Assembly: GCF_026586665.1 (NCBI RefSeq)
Contig: NZ_JAODIY010000018.1
Span: 27,870 to 91,869 of the forward strand
DNA: 64,000 bases
Direction of reading: 5' to 3'
Source of the DNA: Halovenus rubra
GTDB lineage: Archaea > Halobacteriota > Halobacteria > Halobacteriales > Haloarculaceae
The position numbers were made by a program, and so were the translations under genes. Under the pieces are notes generated by a model, which worked only from the letters and a program-made list of their open reading frames with translations, was not told where the DNA came from and ran no database searches. This document shows positions 1 to 8,725 of this stretch, in pieces (position 1 is the stretch's first letter; each line of letters starts with the position of its first letter).

Positions 1-60
1 AGCTGCAGCGTTCATCTGCGGGTTGCGGTCAATCAGCACCGAACCTTTGTGAGGTACTGA

Positions 61-225
61 GCCTTGATTGACCAAATTCTATCCGATGGCGAACGAGTCG
101 TCGTCGAAGCTGATCTCTTGACCAAGCACGGTGAAACGATACCGTATGAGTTCACAGGCATTCCAGTTGAGGACGACAATAGAGTTATCGGTGTCGTTGG
201 GATTGGACGGCGTCTCTCTCCATAA
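61..225 (+). pseudogene. C-terminal scrap of a PAS-domain protein
   Basis: An open frame with no start codon runs to a TAA at 223-225 and is closed upstream by a TGA at 58-60. Its translation (…TKHGETIPYEFTGIPVEDD…GVVGIGRRLSP) resembles the last two strands of a PAS domain from a haloarchaeal sensor kinase or Bat-like regulator. Only about 54 residues remain, so it is probably the decayed 3' end of a longer gene. The family assignment rests on the short motif alone. Confidence 0.45.
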
Positions 226-308
226 CTGCATGATCAGTTGGAAAGGAGCAATACCTACACAAGAGTGAGGTGGTTCTGTTTGTCATCTCTCTCACCGATT
301 CTCGAATC

Positions 309-360
309 TGTAAACCAAAATGCGCAAACACTTATATACGATAAGACAATATAGTTTACA
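309..360 (+). promoter_or_regulatory. Promoter with flanking inverted repeat (possible operator)
   Basis: A TATA-like ttatata at 332-338 lies about 28 bases before the ATG at 364, the right spacing for a leaderless archaeal transcript. A 7-bp inverted repeat (tgtaaac at 309-315 and gtttaca at 354-360) flanks the box. Because the first gene is an HTH protein, autoregulation at this site is a reasonable inference. Confidence 0.5.
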
Positions 361-363
361 AAG

Positions 364-1320
364 ATGCTTACGAAGGCCGGGCTCGCTATTCTGGACCTGC
401 TGAGTTCCGGGGGGGACGCGACCGCACAAGAGTTGGCCGCAGAAACTGGGTATAGTCGCAAGCAGGTCTACCGCGTCGTTGACGACTTACTCGACAAAGG
501 GGTACTGGACGAGTCCCGAGCAAAACACAACCAGCGTGTCCTGCGCGCCTCTGACGATCCGATTGTCGAAGCGTACCGAGGCCTGACATCGGACCTCGGG
601 CACGTGGACTGGGCAGACCTCCTCTCACCGGCTACGATACAGGTCTGCTGGTATCTCGATGAACCACGCCGCATCACCACGATCGCTGACCGATTAGGAA
701 TCACGCGACAGGCCGTCCACAAGGCGTTATCCCCGCTGAAGGACCGAGCGATGCTCGCCCCCGCCGGCCCAGAGTACGCACTCGCCGACGACCTTCACCC
801 CTTACTCGAATTCGCCAACACCGTCATCAGGCATGGCCACCGAGACCGCGTTCGACAACTCGCACCCAGTGCCACGATCGCGTGGTGTGACCCGAAACGC
901 GCACTCGTTCAAGTACAAACCTCCAAAGACACGGAGAAACTCCAAGATGCCGACGACTGGGACGTGACTGGATTAGCGGCATTCCAAGCGTATGGTCTGC
1001 AGTTCTTCCTCGCAGGGGAACCTGCTTTCTGGTACGCGCCAGACGACGATCTCACCCCTGCAGACATCATTTGCCATACCCTCACCCTCAACACGGACTC
1101 CCGGCGCGTGAGCTACGCGATGCTGCTCATCGAGCAGGAACGAATCGAACAGGAAACACTCACCGAGACCGCGACTTGGTACGGTCTGAGCTCAACGATA
1201 CCCCGGATGTATCGCCTCATAGACGAGGATATCGACGCTGACGATGAGATGGCGGCGGAGAGTCCGTTGCCGAGCGCACAAGAATACGCGGTGCTGAAAG
1301 ACCAGTATGGTGTCGCATAA
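364..1320 (+). CDS. HTH DNA-binding protein paired with a nucleotidyltransferase (putative antitoxin/regulator)
   Basis: This 318-residue protein opens with a winged-helix-like segment (about residues 1-65, including TAQELAAETGYSRKQVYRVV). A second HTH lies at about 85-140 (ITTIADRLGITRQAVHKALS). The C-terminal half has no motif I recognise. Its stop codon abuts the ATG of the next gene, a Pol-beta-like nucleotidyltransferase, so the two are co-transcribed. The arrangement recalls two-gene AbiE-type modules, in which an HTH antitoxin sits upstream of a nucleotidyltransferase toxin; that functional reading is inference. The ATG is supported by a TATA box 28 bases upstream. A plain transcription regulator is the alternative. 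Confidence 0.7.
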   Translation: MLTKAGLAILDLLSSGGDATAQELAAETGYSRKQVYRVVDDLLDKGVLDESRAKHNQRVLRASDDPIVEAYRGLTSDLGHVDWADLLSPATIQVCWYLDEPRRITTIADRLGITRQAVHKALSPLKDRAMLAPAGPEYALADDLHPLLEFANTVIRHGHRDRVRQLAPSATIAWCDPKRALVQVQTSKDTEKLQDADDWDVTGLAAFQAYGLQFFLAGEPAFWYAPDDDLTPADIICHTLTLNTDSRRVSYAMLLIEQERIEQETLTETATWYGLSSTIPRMYRLIDEDIDADDEMAAESPLPSAQEYAVLKDQYGVA

Positions 1321-2196
1321 ATGACTGTCTTCAGCGGCGAAGAGGCCATCAAGACGTTTCTTGCTGAGTTTGACGAGTGGCTCGCAGAACCGGTGAACGT
1401 GTACCTCCTTGGCGGGTCTGCAATGACGGTTCACGGGCTGAAAGACCAAACCGAAGATATCGACTTGGCCCTCGGCGTCCCAACCGAATTCGAACACGTC
1501 TACCACGCCCTTCGAGAACAAGGATTTCAGGTGACGGGTGAGCCGACCGCGTCATTCGAAGGGGTTGGAAAAACGGTTGAACTCTACCATCCTGGCCGCG
1601 GGTTTCGGGTTGACTTGTTCGAGCAACAGGTTGTCGGGAAAGTCTGGATCACAGAGAGCATGCACGACCGGGCGGACGAGTTCTGGACAGGGGAGTATGC
1701 AACGGCGTACGTGCTCGCTGATGAGGATTTGTTCTTGTTGAAGGCAGTGTCCGGTGGCGACTTAGGGGCTGGCAGACGACGCGACATTGAGGATATGCGG
1801 ACGTACGCGCAGCGTGGACTCGCCTACGAGGAGATCCTCAACGAGATTGAGGAACAGCGCCCGTTCAATACGGGGTCAATTGAAGCGACGCATATCCGTA
1901 ATCAATCTCATCCGTTATTTACTATCGAGGTGGCTGTACAGTCGCTTTCCGGGCTGCCATCCTCGTTTACGGATCGCGTGTCGGAGTTCGCAACCGAATT
2001 CGAAGTTGAGTACGGTATCTTGGAAGCGGTCGATGAGGGTCTTCGGAGTCCACGCGCGATCAGCGAACGTGTTCTTTCGAACGTCCGAGAGCTCTCCGTT
2101 GGCGACGAGGAGGCGGTGTCTGCTGGGATCGATCGTCTCGTCGAAAAGGAAATTCTTGACCGAGAAGGGGAGACTGTTCACCCCTCGTCCAACTAA
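1321..2196 (+). CDS. Nucleotidyltransferase (AbiEii/DUF6036-like), putative toxin
   Basis: This 291-residue protein has the minimal nucleotidyltransferase signature: VYLLGGSAMTVHG at about 28-40, then a D-x-D pair in TEDIDLAL at about 45-52, and a third acidic strand in FRVDLFEQ at about 98-105. Pol-beta-fold enzymes of this kind transfer nucleotides to tRNA, protein or small molecules, and several act as toxins. Residues after about 190 resemble a winged helix (EEAVSAGIDRLVEKEILDRE), unusual for a bare toxin. It starts directly after the upstream TAA. Partner order suggests a toxin-antitoxin or abortive-infection pair. The substrate cannot be told from sequence. Confidence 0.7.
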   Translation: MTVFSGEEAIKTFLAEFDEWLAEPVNVYLLGGSAMTVHGLKDQTEDIDLALGVPTEFEHVYHALREQGFQVTGEPTASFEGVGKTVELYHPGRGFRVDLFEQQVVGKVWITESMHDRADEFWTGEYATAYVLADEDLFLLKAVSGGDLGAGRRRDIEDMRTYAQRGLAYEEILNEIEEQRPFNTGSIEATHIRNQSHPLFTIEVAVQSLSGLPSSFTDRVSEFATEFEVEYGILEAVDEGLRSPRAISERVLSNVRELSVGDEEAVSAGIDRLVEKEILDREGETVHPSSN

Positions 2197-2256
2197 CTCG
2201 GTGCTTTCGAATCTCTTAGTGACGGCACTGGGATGAGGATGGCAAGCATTCGGCAG

Positions 2257-2375
2257 TACGTCTCTGGGTACGTACTTGTGTACGTCTCTGGGTACGTACT
2301 TGTGTACGTCTCTGGGTACGTACTTGTGTACATCCATGTGTACGTCCACAAGTACGTGAGTACGTACATTCTACC
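2257..2375. repeat. 24-bp tandem repeat (3 exact copies) plus degenerate tail
   Basis: Three perfect copies of a 24-bp unit beginning tacgtctctgggtacg occupy 2257-2280, 2281-2304 and 2305-2328. A degenerate extension rich in tacgt/gtac steps continues to about 2375. The tract lies in the gap after the nucleotidyltransferase gene and encodes nothing convincing. Such tracts usually vary in copy number by slippage. Confidence 0.9.
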
Positions 2376-2408
2376 GAACGCCAGAATCCTCAGTGGATCT
2401 CGTGGTAT

Positions 2409-2714
2409 TGCTTGTTCCAGAACATCCGTACTCAGCCGCTATGACGGACACATCTTGATTAAGACGTTCTCAGGATTATACCCACAGACGCCCAACCAGA
2501 GCCACGTCCAATCCTACGCGGCCACAAGCACTGGCACCAGTATGTGATCAGCAACTGACCCCCCAATCTTGGAAACCGCTGAACGTCCGTATTCAGAGTG
2601 TGCCGCTTGCACGAGAGCCCGACGGTTCTGGAAGATCTATTGGTCACCGACGCCATCATCGTAGGATTCGGGAAATCCGATCCGGCTGAGAGTGGTATTT
2701 ACCGCGACTCTCGT
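2409..2714 (+). repeat. Imperfect direct repeat A flanking the methyltransferase gene
   Basis: This ~306-bp stretch aligns along its length with 5302-5602 in the same orientation. Shared blocks include ctcagccgctatga, cggccacaagcact, gaacgtccgtat and gcgactctcgt. By eye about three quarters of the bases agree. No terminal inverted repeats or intact ORF were seen. It may be the remnant of a mobile element or of a duplicated gene end. Confidence 0.7.
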
Positions 2715-2768
2715 GAAGGAGCGTCGGGATCACCAAGCCAAGTACCTGAGTCAGAACCGAACGCTGAA

Positions 2769-5060
2769 TCACAGGGTCTGCTGGAGTACAGCATCGATGC
2801 GATTAATGACGGACTCGCAATCATCGTCGCGGCGGGTGGTCTCTCGCAGCGTATCGAATAAGTCAGCAAGGTCAGTCGTCAACTCATCATCGATGTCGGT
2901 CACATCAATCACAGGCAGTTTTTTGAGAGCTCCCGGCCCCAATTTTTCCAAACCACCTTGCCGGGTCTGCGTGTAATTGGAAACGACGCGCTCGGCAACG
3001 CCACTATTCAAATACGCGAGCAACGCCTTCAGTTCCGTCTCGTTCAGCGTTACGTCGTAGAGTCCATCGAAATTGTGGATGTTTCGGGCCGGTGTCTCAT
3101 TCAGCAGGAACGTGAATCCGTCTCCGCTCGCGTTTTGAATCAGAACCTGGGGAGAGTCTTGTCTCCTCGGCCGGTACCAGTACGGACGATCTTCGAACGT
3201 AGTCGTCTCTGATAGACCGTGATTGCTAACGCCGTCACACAGATATGCAAGCACATTCGCTGCACTGCCGTAGTCGCCGTCTGGTAGTCCCGATGCATCT
3301 CCAGCCATCTGCTCGGTAAATACGCGGATCGACTCCGGGATCTCTTGGATCAAGTCAGGATCGAACAACCACACGTCCTCCCCGCTCCCTCGTAGTTCCT
3401 CCCAGTCTTCGTCACGGAAATCATACCCGTCGACGAGTCTTGGCCGCCGAATCAGCCGGGAAAGATGCTTGTTGTCTAATTCGAGGTCGTCAACGTCGGC
3501 CTGTGAGAGGCAGAAGAAATCGACTGCGCCAGTCGTCACGCCACGATGTACTGTGGCGAACTCGTCAAGGCGTCTGAAACTGCTCGTATCGATGTCCGTC
3601 GGGGTGAATAATGCTTCCCAGTTCTTGACTGGATCGAGCTGTGTTTGTTGCACGCAGTTGATGAACCCCCAGTCGGTGCGCCCCGGCCCACCCTCCTTGA
3701 CTGCGTCACGAAGTTCAGACACGCTGACCGAGTCATCGACGCGAATGAACCGTGTTTCGCCATCTGATTCATTCTCAGGTGTTGCTTCTAAGAATGTGAT
3801 GAGGGCAGTCGTGTGAGCGTCCGGGAAGATTCGTTCACCAGCCGGGTTGAATTGGACGAACGCTTTGATAGAGAACACCTCTAGGAGGAACTGCTTGAGG
3901 GATTCTCCGTAACGTGTCGTGAGGAGGCTTTGCGGTGTGAGGAAGGCTGCACGATCTCCTGCAGAGAGAAACTGTCGTGCGTGGTAGATGAAATACGCAT
4001 GGAGCGGCGAGCGTGCGCTGATTTCGCTCCCGATCGACCGCTCTATTTGCGCATTGATCCGGTCTTTGTACGCTGCCGGGAGCGAATCGCCACTCGTGTA
4101 GGGAGGGTTGCAGATGATCGCGTCGACATCTCGCTGCAGGTCTGCCGGTGAGAGGTCGAGAAAATCAGTCGTACGCGGGTCGTGTGACTGCCCGTACAGC
4201 GTGAGCGCGGTCGTCCCCATGAGGTTCGAGAGGGGGCTCTTGTCAATCCCGTTAACGTGGGCTGGTTCTGTACTCACATCCCACTGTGGGTGGAATGGGC
4301 TTGATAGGACACCAGCTCCCATCCCGGGGTCAAGCACACTGTCATCGCCACCGGCTGCCCACGCCTGCATGAGCGTCCCGACGGATGGAGGCGTCCGGAA
4401 TTGACCGAGTATCTGACGGTCGTCGTTCGACGTCAGGTCTGCATAGAGCCGGCCGATGGCTTCAGCCGGCTCTCCCGACTCCAGCAACCAGTCCCGAGCA
4501 TCGACTACCGGTGCGAGATTGGCGTCGTCAGCGAACCAGACGATCTCATCAAGAACGTACTCGTTGAACGCTGGATTCTCTGTTTGATCCGCTGCTCGTT
4601 GAAGTGCCTCTTGCGTATTGGTGGGTAGCGATGGCAGGTCGGCGTGCTGGTGGTACCACTCGTAGAGTGTCGTCTTGAGAAGTACGTTCAGTACAGCTTG
4701 CCGAGCGATGATCGTCCGAGTATGCGTCGTAGCCGGAGTATCAAGCCCGTGGAGTGCGCACCACTCCGTAACCTGATCCTGTAGGGACTCGGGCAGAGCA
4801 GAATCGATGGTCGCGGTAAGAGCGTCGGCTGCCGTCCGGAGCCTCTCTACGAGGGCATCATGCGTGCTCTCGTCGAGTCGGTCCGGAACAGGTTCCCAGT
4901 CACTGACGCTCAGTCTCTCAGTCCCGGTTGGAGTGATATGCGACACGACACTAGCACTCTGGGTGGCGGTGACCCGTTCGGTATCTTGAGAGTTGTAGCA
5001 CTCACCAGTAGACGGTCGTAATCGACCGACGGACTTTGTTTCTGAAGTAGTTCGAGACAT
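2769..5060 (-). CDS. N6-adenine DNA methyltransferase (Eco57I/type II-like, solitary)
   Basis: This 763-residue protein carries an adenine-methyltransferase core: FRTPP at about 225, the AdoMet-binding motif LDPGMGAGVL at about 241-250, and the catalytic motif IICNPPYTSG with NPPY at about 317-320. The C-terminal half (about 450-760) has the mixed layout of a target-recognition domain (YWYRPRRQ, ETPARNIHNF, LLAYLNSGV). It would methylate adenine in a specific site, but no cognate endonuclease gene is adjacent. It could be an orphan methylase or a type IIG-like enzyme; I see no clear N-terminal nuclease motif. A TATA-like tract at 5087-5096 supports the ATG at 5060. The gene is bracketed by two ~300-bp direct repeats, suggesting it moved as a cassette. 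Confidence 0.85.
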   Translation of the reverse strand: MSRTTSETKSVGRLRPSTGECYNSQDTERVTATQSASVVSHITPTGTERLSVSDWEPVPDRLDESTHDALVERLRTAADALTATIDSALPESLQDQVTEWCALHGLDTPATTHTRTIIARQAVLNVLLKTTLYEWYHQHADLPSLPTNTQEALQRAADQTENPAFNEYVLDEIVWFADDANLAPVVDARDWLLESGEPAEAIGRLYADLTSNDDRQILGQFRTPPSVGTLMQAWAAGGDDSVLDPGMGAGVLSSPFHPQWDVSTEPAHVNGIDKSPLSNLMGTTALTLYGQSHDPRTTDFLDLSPADLQRDVDAIICNPPYTSGDSLPAAYKDRINAQIERSIGSEISARSPLHAYFIYHARQFLSAGDRAAFLTPQSLLTTRYGESLKQFLLEVFSIKAFVQFNPAGERIFPDAHTTALITFLEATPENESDGETRFIRVDDSVSVSELRDAVKEGGPGRTDWGFINCVQQTQLDPVKNWEALFTPTDIDTSSFRRLDEFATVHRGVTTGAVDFFCLSQADVDDLELDNKHLSRLIRRPRLVDGYDFRDEDWEELRGSGEDVWLFDPDLIQEIPESIRVFTEQMAGDASGLPDGDYGSAANVLAYLCDGVSNHGLSETTTFEDRPYWYRPRRQDSPQVLIQNASGDGFTFLLNETPARNIHNFDGLYDVTLNETELKALLAYLNSGVAERVVSNYTQTRQGGLEKLGPGALKKLPVIDVTDIDDELTTDLADLFDTLRETTRRDDDCESVINRIDAVLQQTL

Positions 5061-5301
5061 CGGAGTAATGCAGTTTCAAGAGCCGGTATTTTAAAACGGT
5101 AAGCCACTCAAGGAGTTAGCGTTCTACCCACTGCCAGCTACGGCCGCACCGGACACCACGACAGACATGCTTCTTAGCCCCGTCCACGGCGATTCCGAGG
5201 GGGCCCCGTCGAATTTCATAGAGCCATAGTTCTCGTTTAGACGTCGAACAACGAGAACGATCAGCGATACCAAGCGCGCGTGAAACCGCTCTTCGATGTA
5301 A

Positions 5302-5602
5302 TGCTTTCTCCAGAACAACGGCACTCAGCCGCTATGAGGGACACATCTTGGTTGATACGTTCTTAGGATCATACCTACAGGCACCCAATCAGAGGCACAT
5401 CTGATCTGATACGGCCACAAGCACTAACGGTGGTATGATGAGCAGCGCGCCTTTCAGAACCTGAAGAATGTTGAACGTCCGTATCCAGACTGTGCCGCTC
5501 GCATGAGTGCGGTTCTATAAGTTCCATTGAATTACCGACGCCATCACAGCAGGATTCGGAAAATCCGAGCCGGTAGAGAGTAGTACTTATTGCGACTCTC
5601 GT
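5302..5602 (+). repeat. Imperfect direct repeat B flanking the methyltransferase gene
   Basis: This is the second copy of the ~300-bp repeat described at 2409-2714, in the same orientation. The gap between the methyltransferase start and the next gene (5061-5718) is otherwise empty apart from this repeat and a promoter. Several minus-strand stretches between 5124 and 5290 read like decayed coding sequence, but no family is recognisable. Confidence 0.7.
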
Positions 5603-5678
5603 CGTATTTCCCGAATCCGGGGGGCGGGGCTCTCAGCGGGCCAGGGTTTATACCACGGTGGTTATTTTGCCGGTGTAC

Positions 5679-5711
5679 CTGAACGGCAAGCAAATATACG
5701 CAACCGTTCAG
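5679..5711 (+). promoter_or_regulatory. TATA box inside an 8-bp inverted repeat
   Basis: The arms ctgaacgg (5679-5686) and ccgttcag (5704-5711) are perfect inverted repeats separated by 17 bases that contain the TATA-like aaatata. The ATG of the next gene is at 5719, consistent with a leaderless promoter controlled by a dimeric repressor. No regulator gene is adjacent. Confidence 0.6.
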
Positions 5712-5718
5712 AAGCACT

Positions 5719-6156
5719 ATGACAGAGACACGCACTACCAACTCGGCTGACGCGGAATGGACGCATCCAATCCCGAAGGATATCGTCCTCTCCGTGGCTG
5801 ACGAACACGAAATCGACGCAAAGTTGTTACACACACTTCTTGAAGAAGGAAGTTCAGTTTGGGACGGGCACAGAGAGGACCTAGAGGAAACCTTCTACGC
5901 GCTACATTTCGGACCGACCGGGTTCCGAACGTTCACAGTGGAAGGATTTCTGATCGCGTGGGGCCCGGACTATCACCCCAAATACCTCCTCCGTGACGTA
6001 CATCTCCCTGACCATGCGGGAGATTACCACTGGGAAATGAGCGAAGTCCGCCTCCTCATGGCAGTAACACAAGCACATCGACGATTTGCTGGACGCTTAC
6101 ACGGCCGTGAGAGTGATGACTGGTGCCCAGTCGTGATTCGAGGCCCAAGCGAGTAG
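5719..6156 (+). CDS. Hypothetical haloarchaeal protein
   Basis: I do not recognise this 145-residue acidic protein. It has no membrane segment or signal peptide. It is rich in His, Trp and aromatic residues in the centre (GPDYHPKYLLRDVHLPDH, then YHWEMSEVRLLMAV). The start is well supported by a TATA box about 28 bases upstream embedded in an inverted repeat. It stands alone between the methyltransferase cassette and the PLD-ATPase gene, with its own promoter. Its role is unknown. Confidence 0.6.
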   Translation: MTETRTTNSADAEWTHPIPKDIVLSVADEHEIDAKLLHTLLEEGSSVWDGHREDLEETFYALHFGPTGFRTFTVEGFLIAWGPDYHPKYLLRDVHLPDHAGDYHWEMSEVRLLMAVTQAHRRFAGRLHGRESDDWCPVVIRGPSE

Positions 6157-6408
6157 CGATCTCGCTTACGCAGGGTATAGAACGATTCGAAGACTGTCTG
6201 TCTCAACTATCTCTTATAAATTTAACAATAGGGGTGTCGAATCAACGACCAAATCCAGCGGTGTAGTGCCGTGGAATTCCCTTGTCTCCGGCACGGGAGG
6301 ATGTCAGTCTCGCTCATCGCTGTCGAAGTGTCACCAAGTGTCGACAGCGTGTGTTCTACTACCGCCCCACGGCACGGTTTTTATTCGTTTCAGACCGCTG
6401 CCGTGTGT

Positions 6409-8682
6409 ATGGACGAACTGACAGCGAATATCTCATTCGACCGATTCGCAGATATGCCGGAGTTCTACGGATCGGGGGCTGCGGAATACCGCCTGGCGAT
6501 GGTGAAAGAGCGTGCTGACTTTCTCGATCTGTTCGCAGGCGCTCGTCACGTGGACGCCGTGACGTACGCGGAGACACCTGAGCTGATGGTACAGATGCTG
6601 ACGGAGTACGACATCGGGTCGCTGGACGTACTTATCGGGAACGCTGAAGACTACGCCGACCAGGTGAACGAAGTCTCTACAGCGAGGTCACTCGTTCGAC
6701 TTCGACAGGATGACCGACTCACGATTCGGCTGAAGAACCGGAAGACGGTCCACTCGAAGATTTACCGGATCGTTATGCCGGACGACACGGTGAAGCTCGT
6801 CCAAGGATCGGCGAACCTCTCGCGGAACTCCTGGGAGTACCACACGAACCAAATCTCCGTCATTACGACCGATGTCGGAACCGAACTGGACGAAGAGTTC
6901 GAGCGGTTCATCGACGAGTACCGCGAAGGGTACAGCGACCAGACGCTCCTCGAAGGGCTCGTTGAGGCGCTAGAAGAAGCCGATTCGCCGGAAGAGCGGG
7001 AGAACCGCATCGAGTACTGGGTCGGAGCCGGCGACCTCGACGTGAGTGACACTGCCGCCCTGAATCAGGACGCCGTCGAGGACCTGAAAGACGTCGCCGA
7101 TCAGGTCACTGCCGTCGTTGACGACCCAGAGGAGGCCGACGAGACAGTTGCATTCGTCGAAGAACCCGAGAACGCCGACCGCAACGTCATCGAGCCAGAT
7201 GACTCCACGGACGAGGAAGACTCGACCGTCGCTCCGGACGAGGATGAATCACCGGACGTCGGGCTCGTCGAATCAGATCACGAAACGGGGCTGACGGACG
7301 GGCTCGACCGGCCGCGGATCCGCGCGCCCGACGAGAAGATACGAATGGGAACCAGCAAGGTGGACAAAGACACTGCCGATGAGTTCGGGTCCGGGCTCCG
7401 TGACCGTGGGGCGACCGTCGAAGATCATAGTATCACCGCGCCGCTGAGCGCGTACAATAACCAGGTCAAGGAGTCGACGGCCATCCCGACGATGTCCGTC
7501 CTTCCAGAGGCCGAGCAGGTCGTGATCGGGGAGGATGACGAGATGATTCTCGTCGCCACTGACGAGCCGACCCCCGAAGTTCTGGATCACTGCCTCGAAA
7601 CCATCGAAGACTACATCGAGACTGTCCAGAACCACGGCCACACGCAATCCGAGACCGCAGTGATGGCGCAGATGTACGAGGCGTTCCTCTACGGGTTCTG
7701 GGCCCCGTTCGCCAACCAGTACGCCGAGGCATTGTCGTCACCGTCACGAACGCTAGACAACGTCCTGCAGCACCTCTACATCGAAGGGAAAAGCGACGCA
7801 GGGAAGGACAAACTCACCGAGTACATCTTGCGACTCGTCTCCGACAACACGGTCATCTCCGGTGTGGACGCAGACGACGTCGGCGTCAAAGAGGTCCGCG
7901 GCGTCCGCGAATGGGACACGTGCTTCCCGTACGCCATCATCGACGCCGAAAAAGAGAAGATCCAGCGCTGGAGCCCGATCCGAAACTACTGGGGCGACTG
8001 GACACCCACCAGCGTCGATCAGCCTTGCCTCATCTTCACGACCAACGACGCTCTCCCGAAATCCGAATTCCGGAACCGAATGAAAATCCTGAGCATGGAC
8101 GTCTCCTTCCCCTCCAACCCGGAGGATCCAGGCTTCCGCGAAGCACAAAAAGACCTCTCGGGCGTGCTAGAACGGCAGAACCCGATCTTCAGTTACGTGG
8201 CCCGCCGAATGCTTACCGAACAACCGTGGACCGACGGCAACGGCACGATCGAAGACGTCCGCCGTATTGTCCGCGAATTCTACGACGAAGCCGGTCGGGA
8301 GCAACCCGAGTATTTCCCCGCCGACGAACCGGCCGAGAAGACGTACGATACGGGGCGGCTGAAGTGGCAGCGCGACATTCAAGGCGGCCGTGTCACGTTC
8401 GAGTCGGAGCCGAATGCCATCACAGCTGACTTCGACCGCGAAGAGTACGAGGTCTACGACTATGAGAAACGCCTCCCCAAACGGTTTATGTCCGAGAAAT
8501 CGTCCACGAGCGTCTACATCGGCGCACCCGAAGAATTCGCCGAGTGGATCGGGTACTCCGTCAATGACCTCCTGAACGGGGCGGCCGAAACCGGCACAGA
8601 CACCGAGCAGTCAACAACCATGGAAGACGCATCGGATACGGACAACTCCAGGGGATTCCTATCTCGACTGTTCGGAGACTAG
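6409..8682 (+). CDS. PLD-family nuclease fused to an SF3/D5-like ATPase
   Basis: This 757-residue protein (from the ATG at 6409) has one phospholipase-D half-site near the N terminus: VHSKIYRI at about 114-121 followed by GSANLSRNSWEYH at about 132-144. One HKD half-site usually means the nuclease works as a dimer. A very acidic linker (about 225-310) follows. The C-terminal domain has a P-loop variant EGKSDAGKDKL at about 458-468 and a later CLIFTTND…FRNRMKILSMDVSF segment, which resembles the sensor and arginine regions of SF3/D5-like helicases. A role in DNA unwinding plus cleavage is likely. I chose 6409 over the earlier in-frame GTG at 6271 because a TTTTTAT box lies about 28 bases upstream. 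It precedes the Mre11-Rad50-NurA-HerA operon, so it may be part of the same system. Confidence 0.75.
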   Translation: MDELTANISFDRFADMPEFYGSGAAEYRLAMVKERADFLDLFAGARHVDAVTYAETPELMVQMLTEYDIGSLDVLIGNAEDYADQVNEVSTARSLVRLRQDDRLTIRLKNRKTVHSKIYRIVMPDDTVKLVQGSANLSRNSWEYHTNQISVITTDVGTELDEEFERFIDEYREGYSDQTLLEGLVEALEEADSPEERENRIEYWVGAGDLDVSDTAALNQDAVEDLKDVADQVTAVVDDPEEADETVAFVEEPENADRNVIEPDDSTDEEDSTVAPDEDESPDVGLVESDHETGLTDGLDRPRIRAPDEKIRMGTSKVDKDTADEFGSGLRDRGATVEDHSITAPLSAYNNQVKESTAIPTMSVLPEAEQVVIGEDDEMILVATDEPTPEVLDHCLETIEDYIETVQNHGHTQSETAVMAQMYEAFLYGFWAPFANQYAEALSSPSRTLDNVLQHLYIEGKSDAGKDKLTEYILRLVSDNTVISGVDADDVGVKEVRGVREWDTCFPYAIIDAEKEKIQRWSPIRNYWGDWTPTSVDQPCLIFTTNDALPKSEFRNRMKILSMDVSFPSNPEDPGFREAQKDLSGVLERQNPIFSYVARRMLTEQPWTDGNGTIEDVRRIVREFYDEAGREQPEYFPADEPAEKTYDTGRLKWQRDIQGGRVTFESEPNAITADFDREEYEVYDYEKRLPKRFMSEKSSTSVYIGAPEEFAEWIGYSVNDLLNGAAETGTDTEQSTTMEDASDTDNSRGFLSRLFGD

Positions 8683-8725
8683 TCTCGTCTGTTTTCCGCC
8701 TAATATGAAGTTCTGTAGTACTGGG

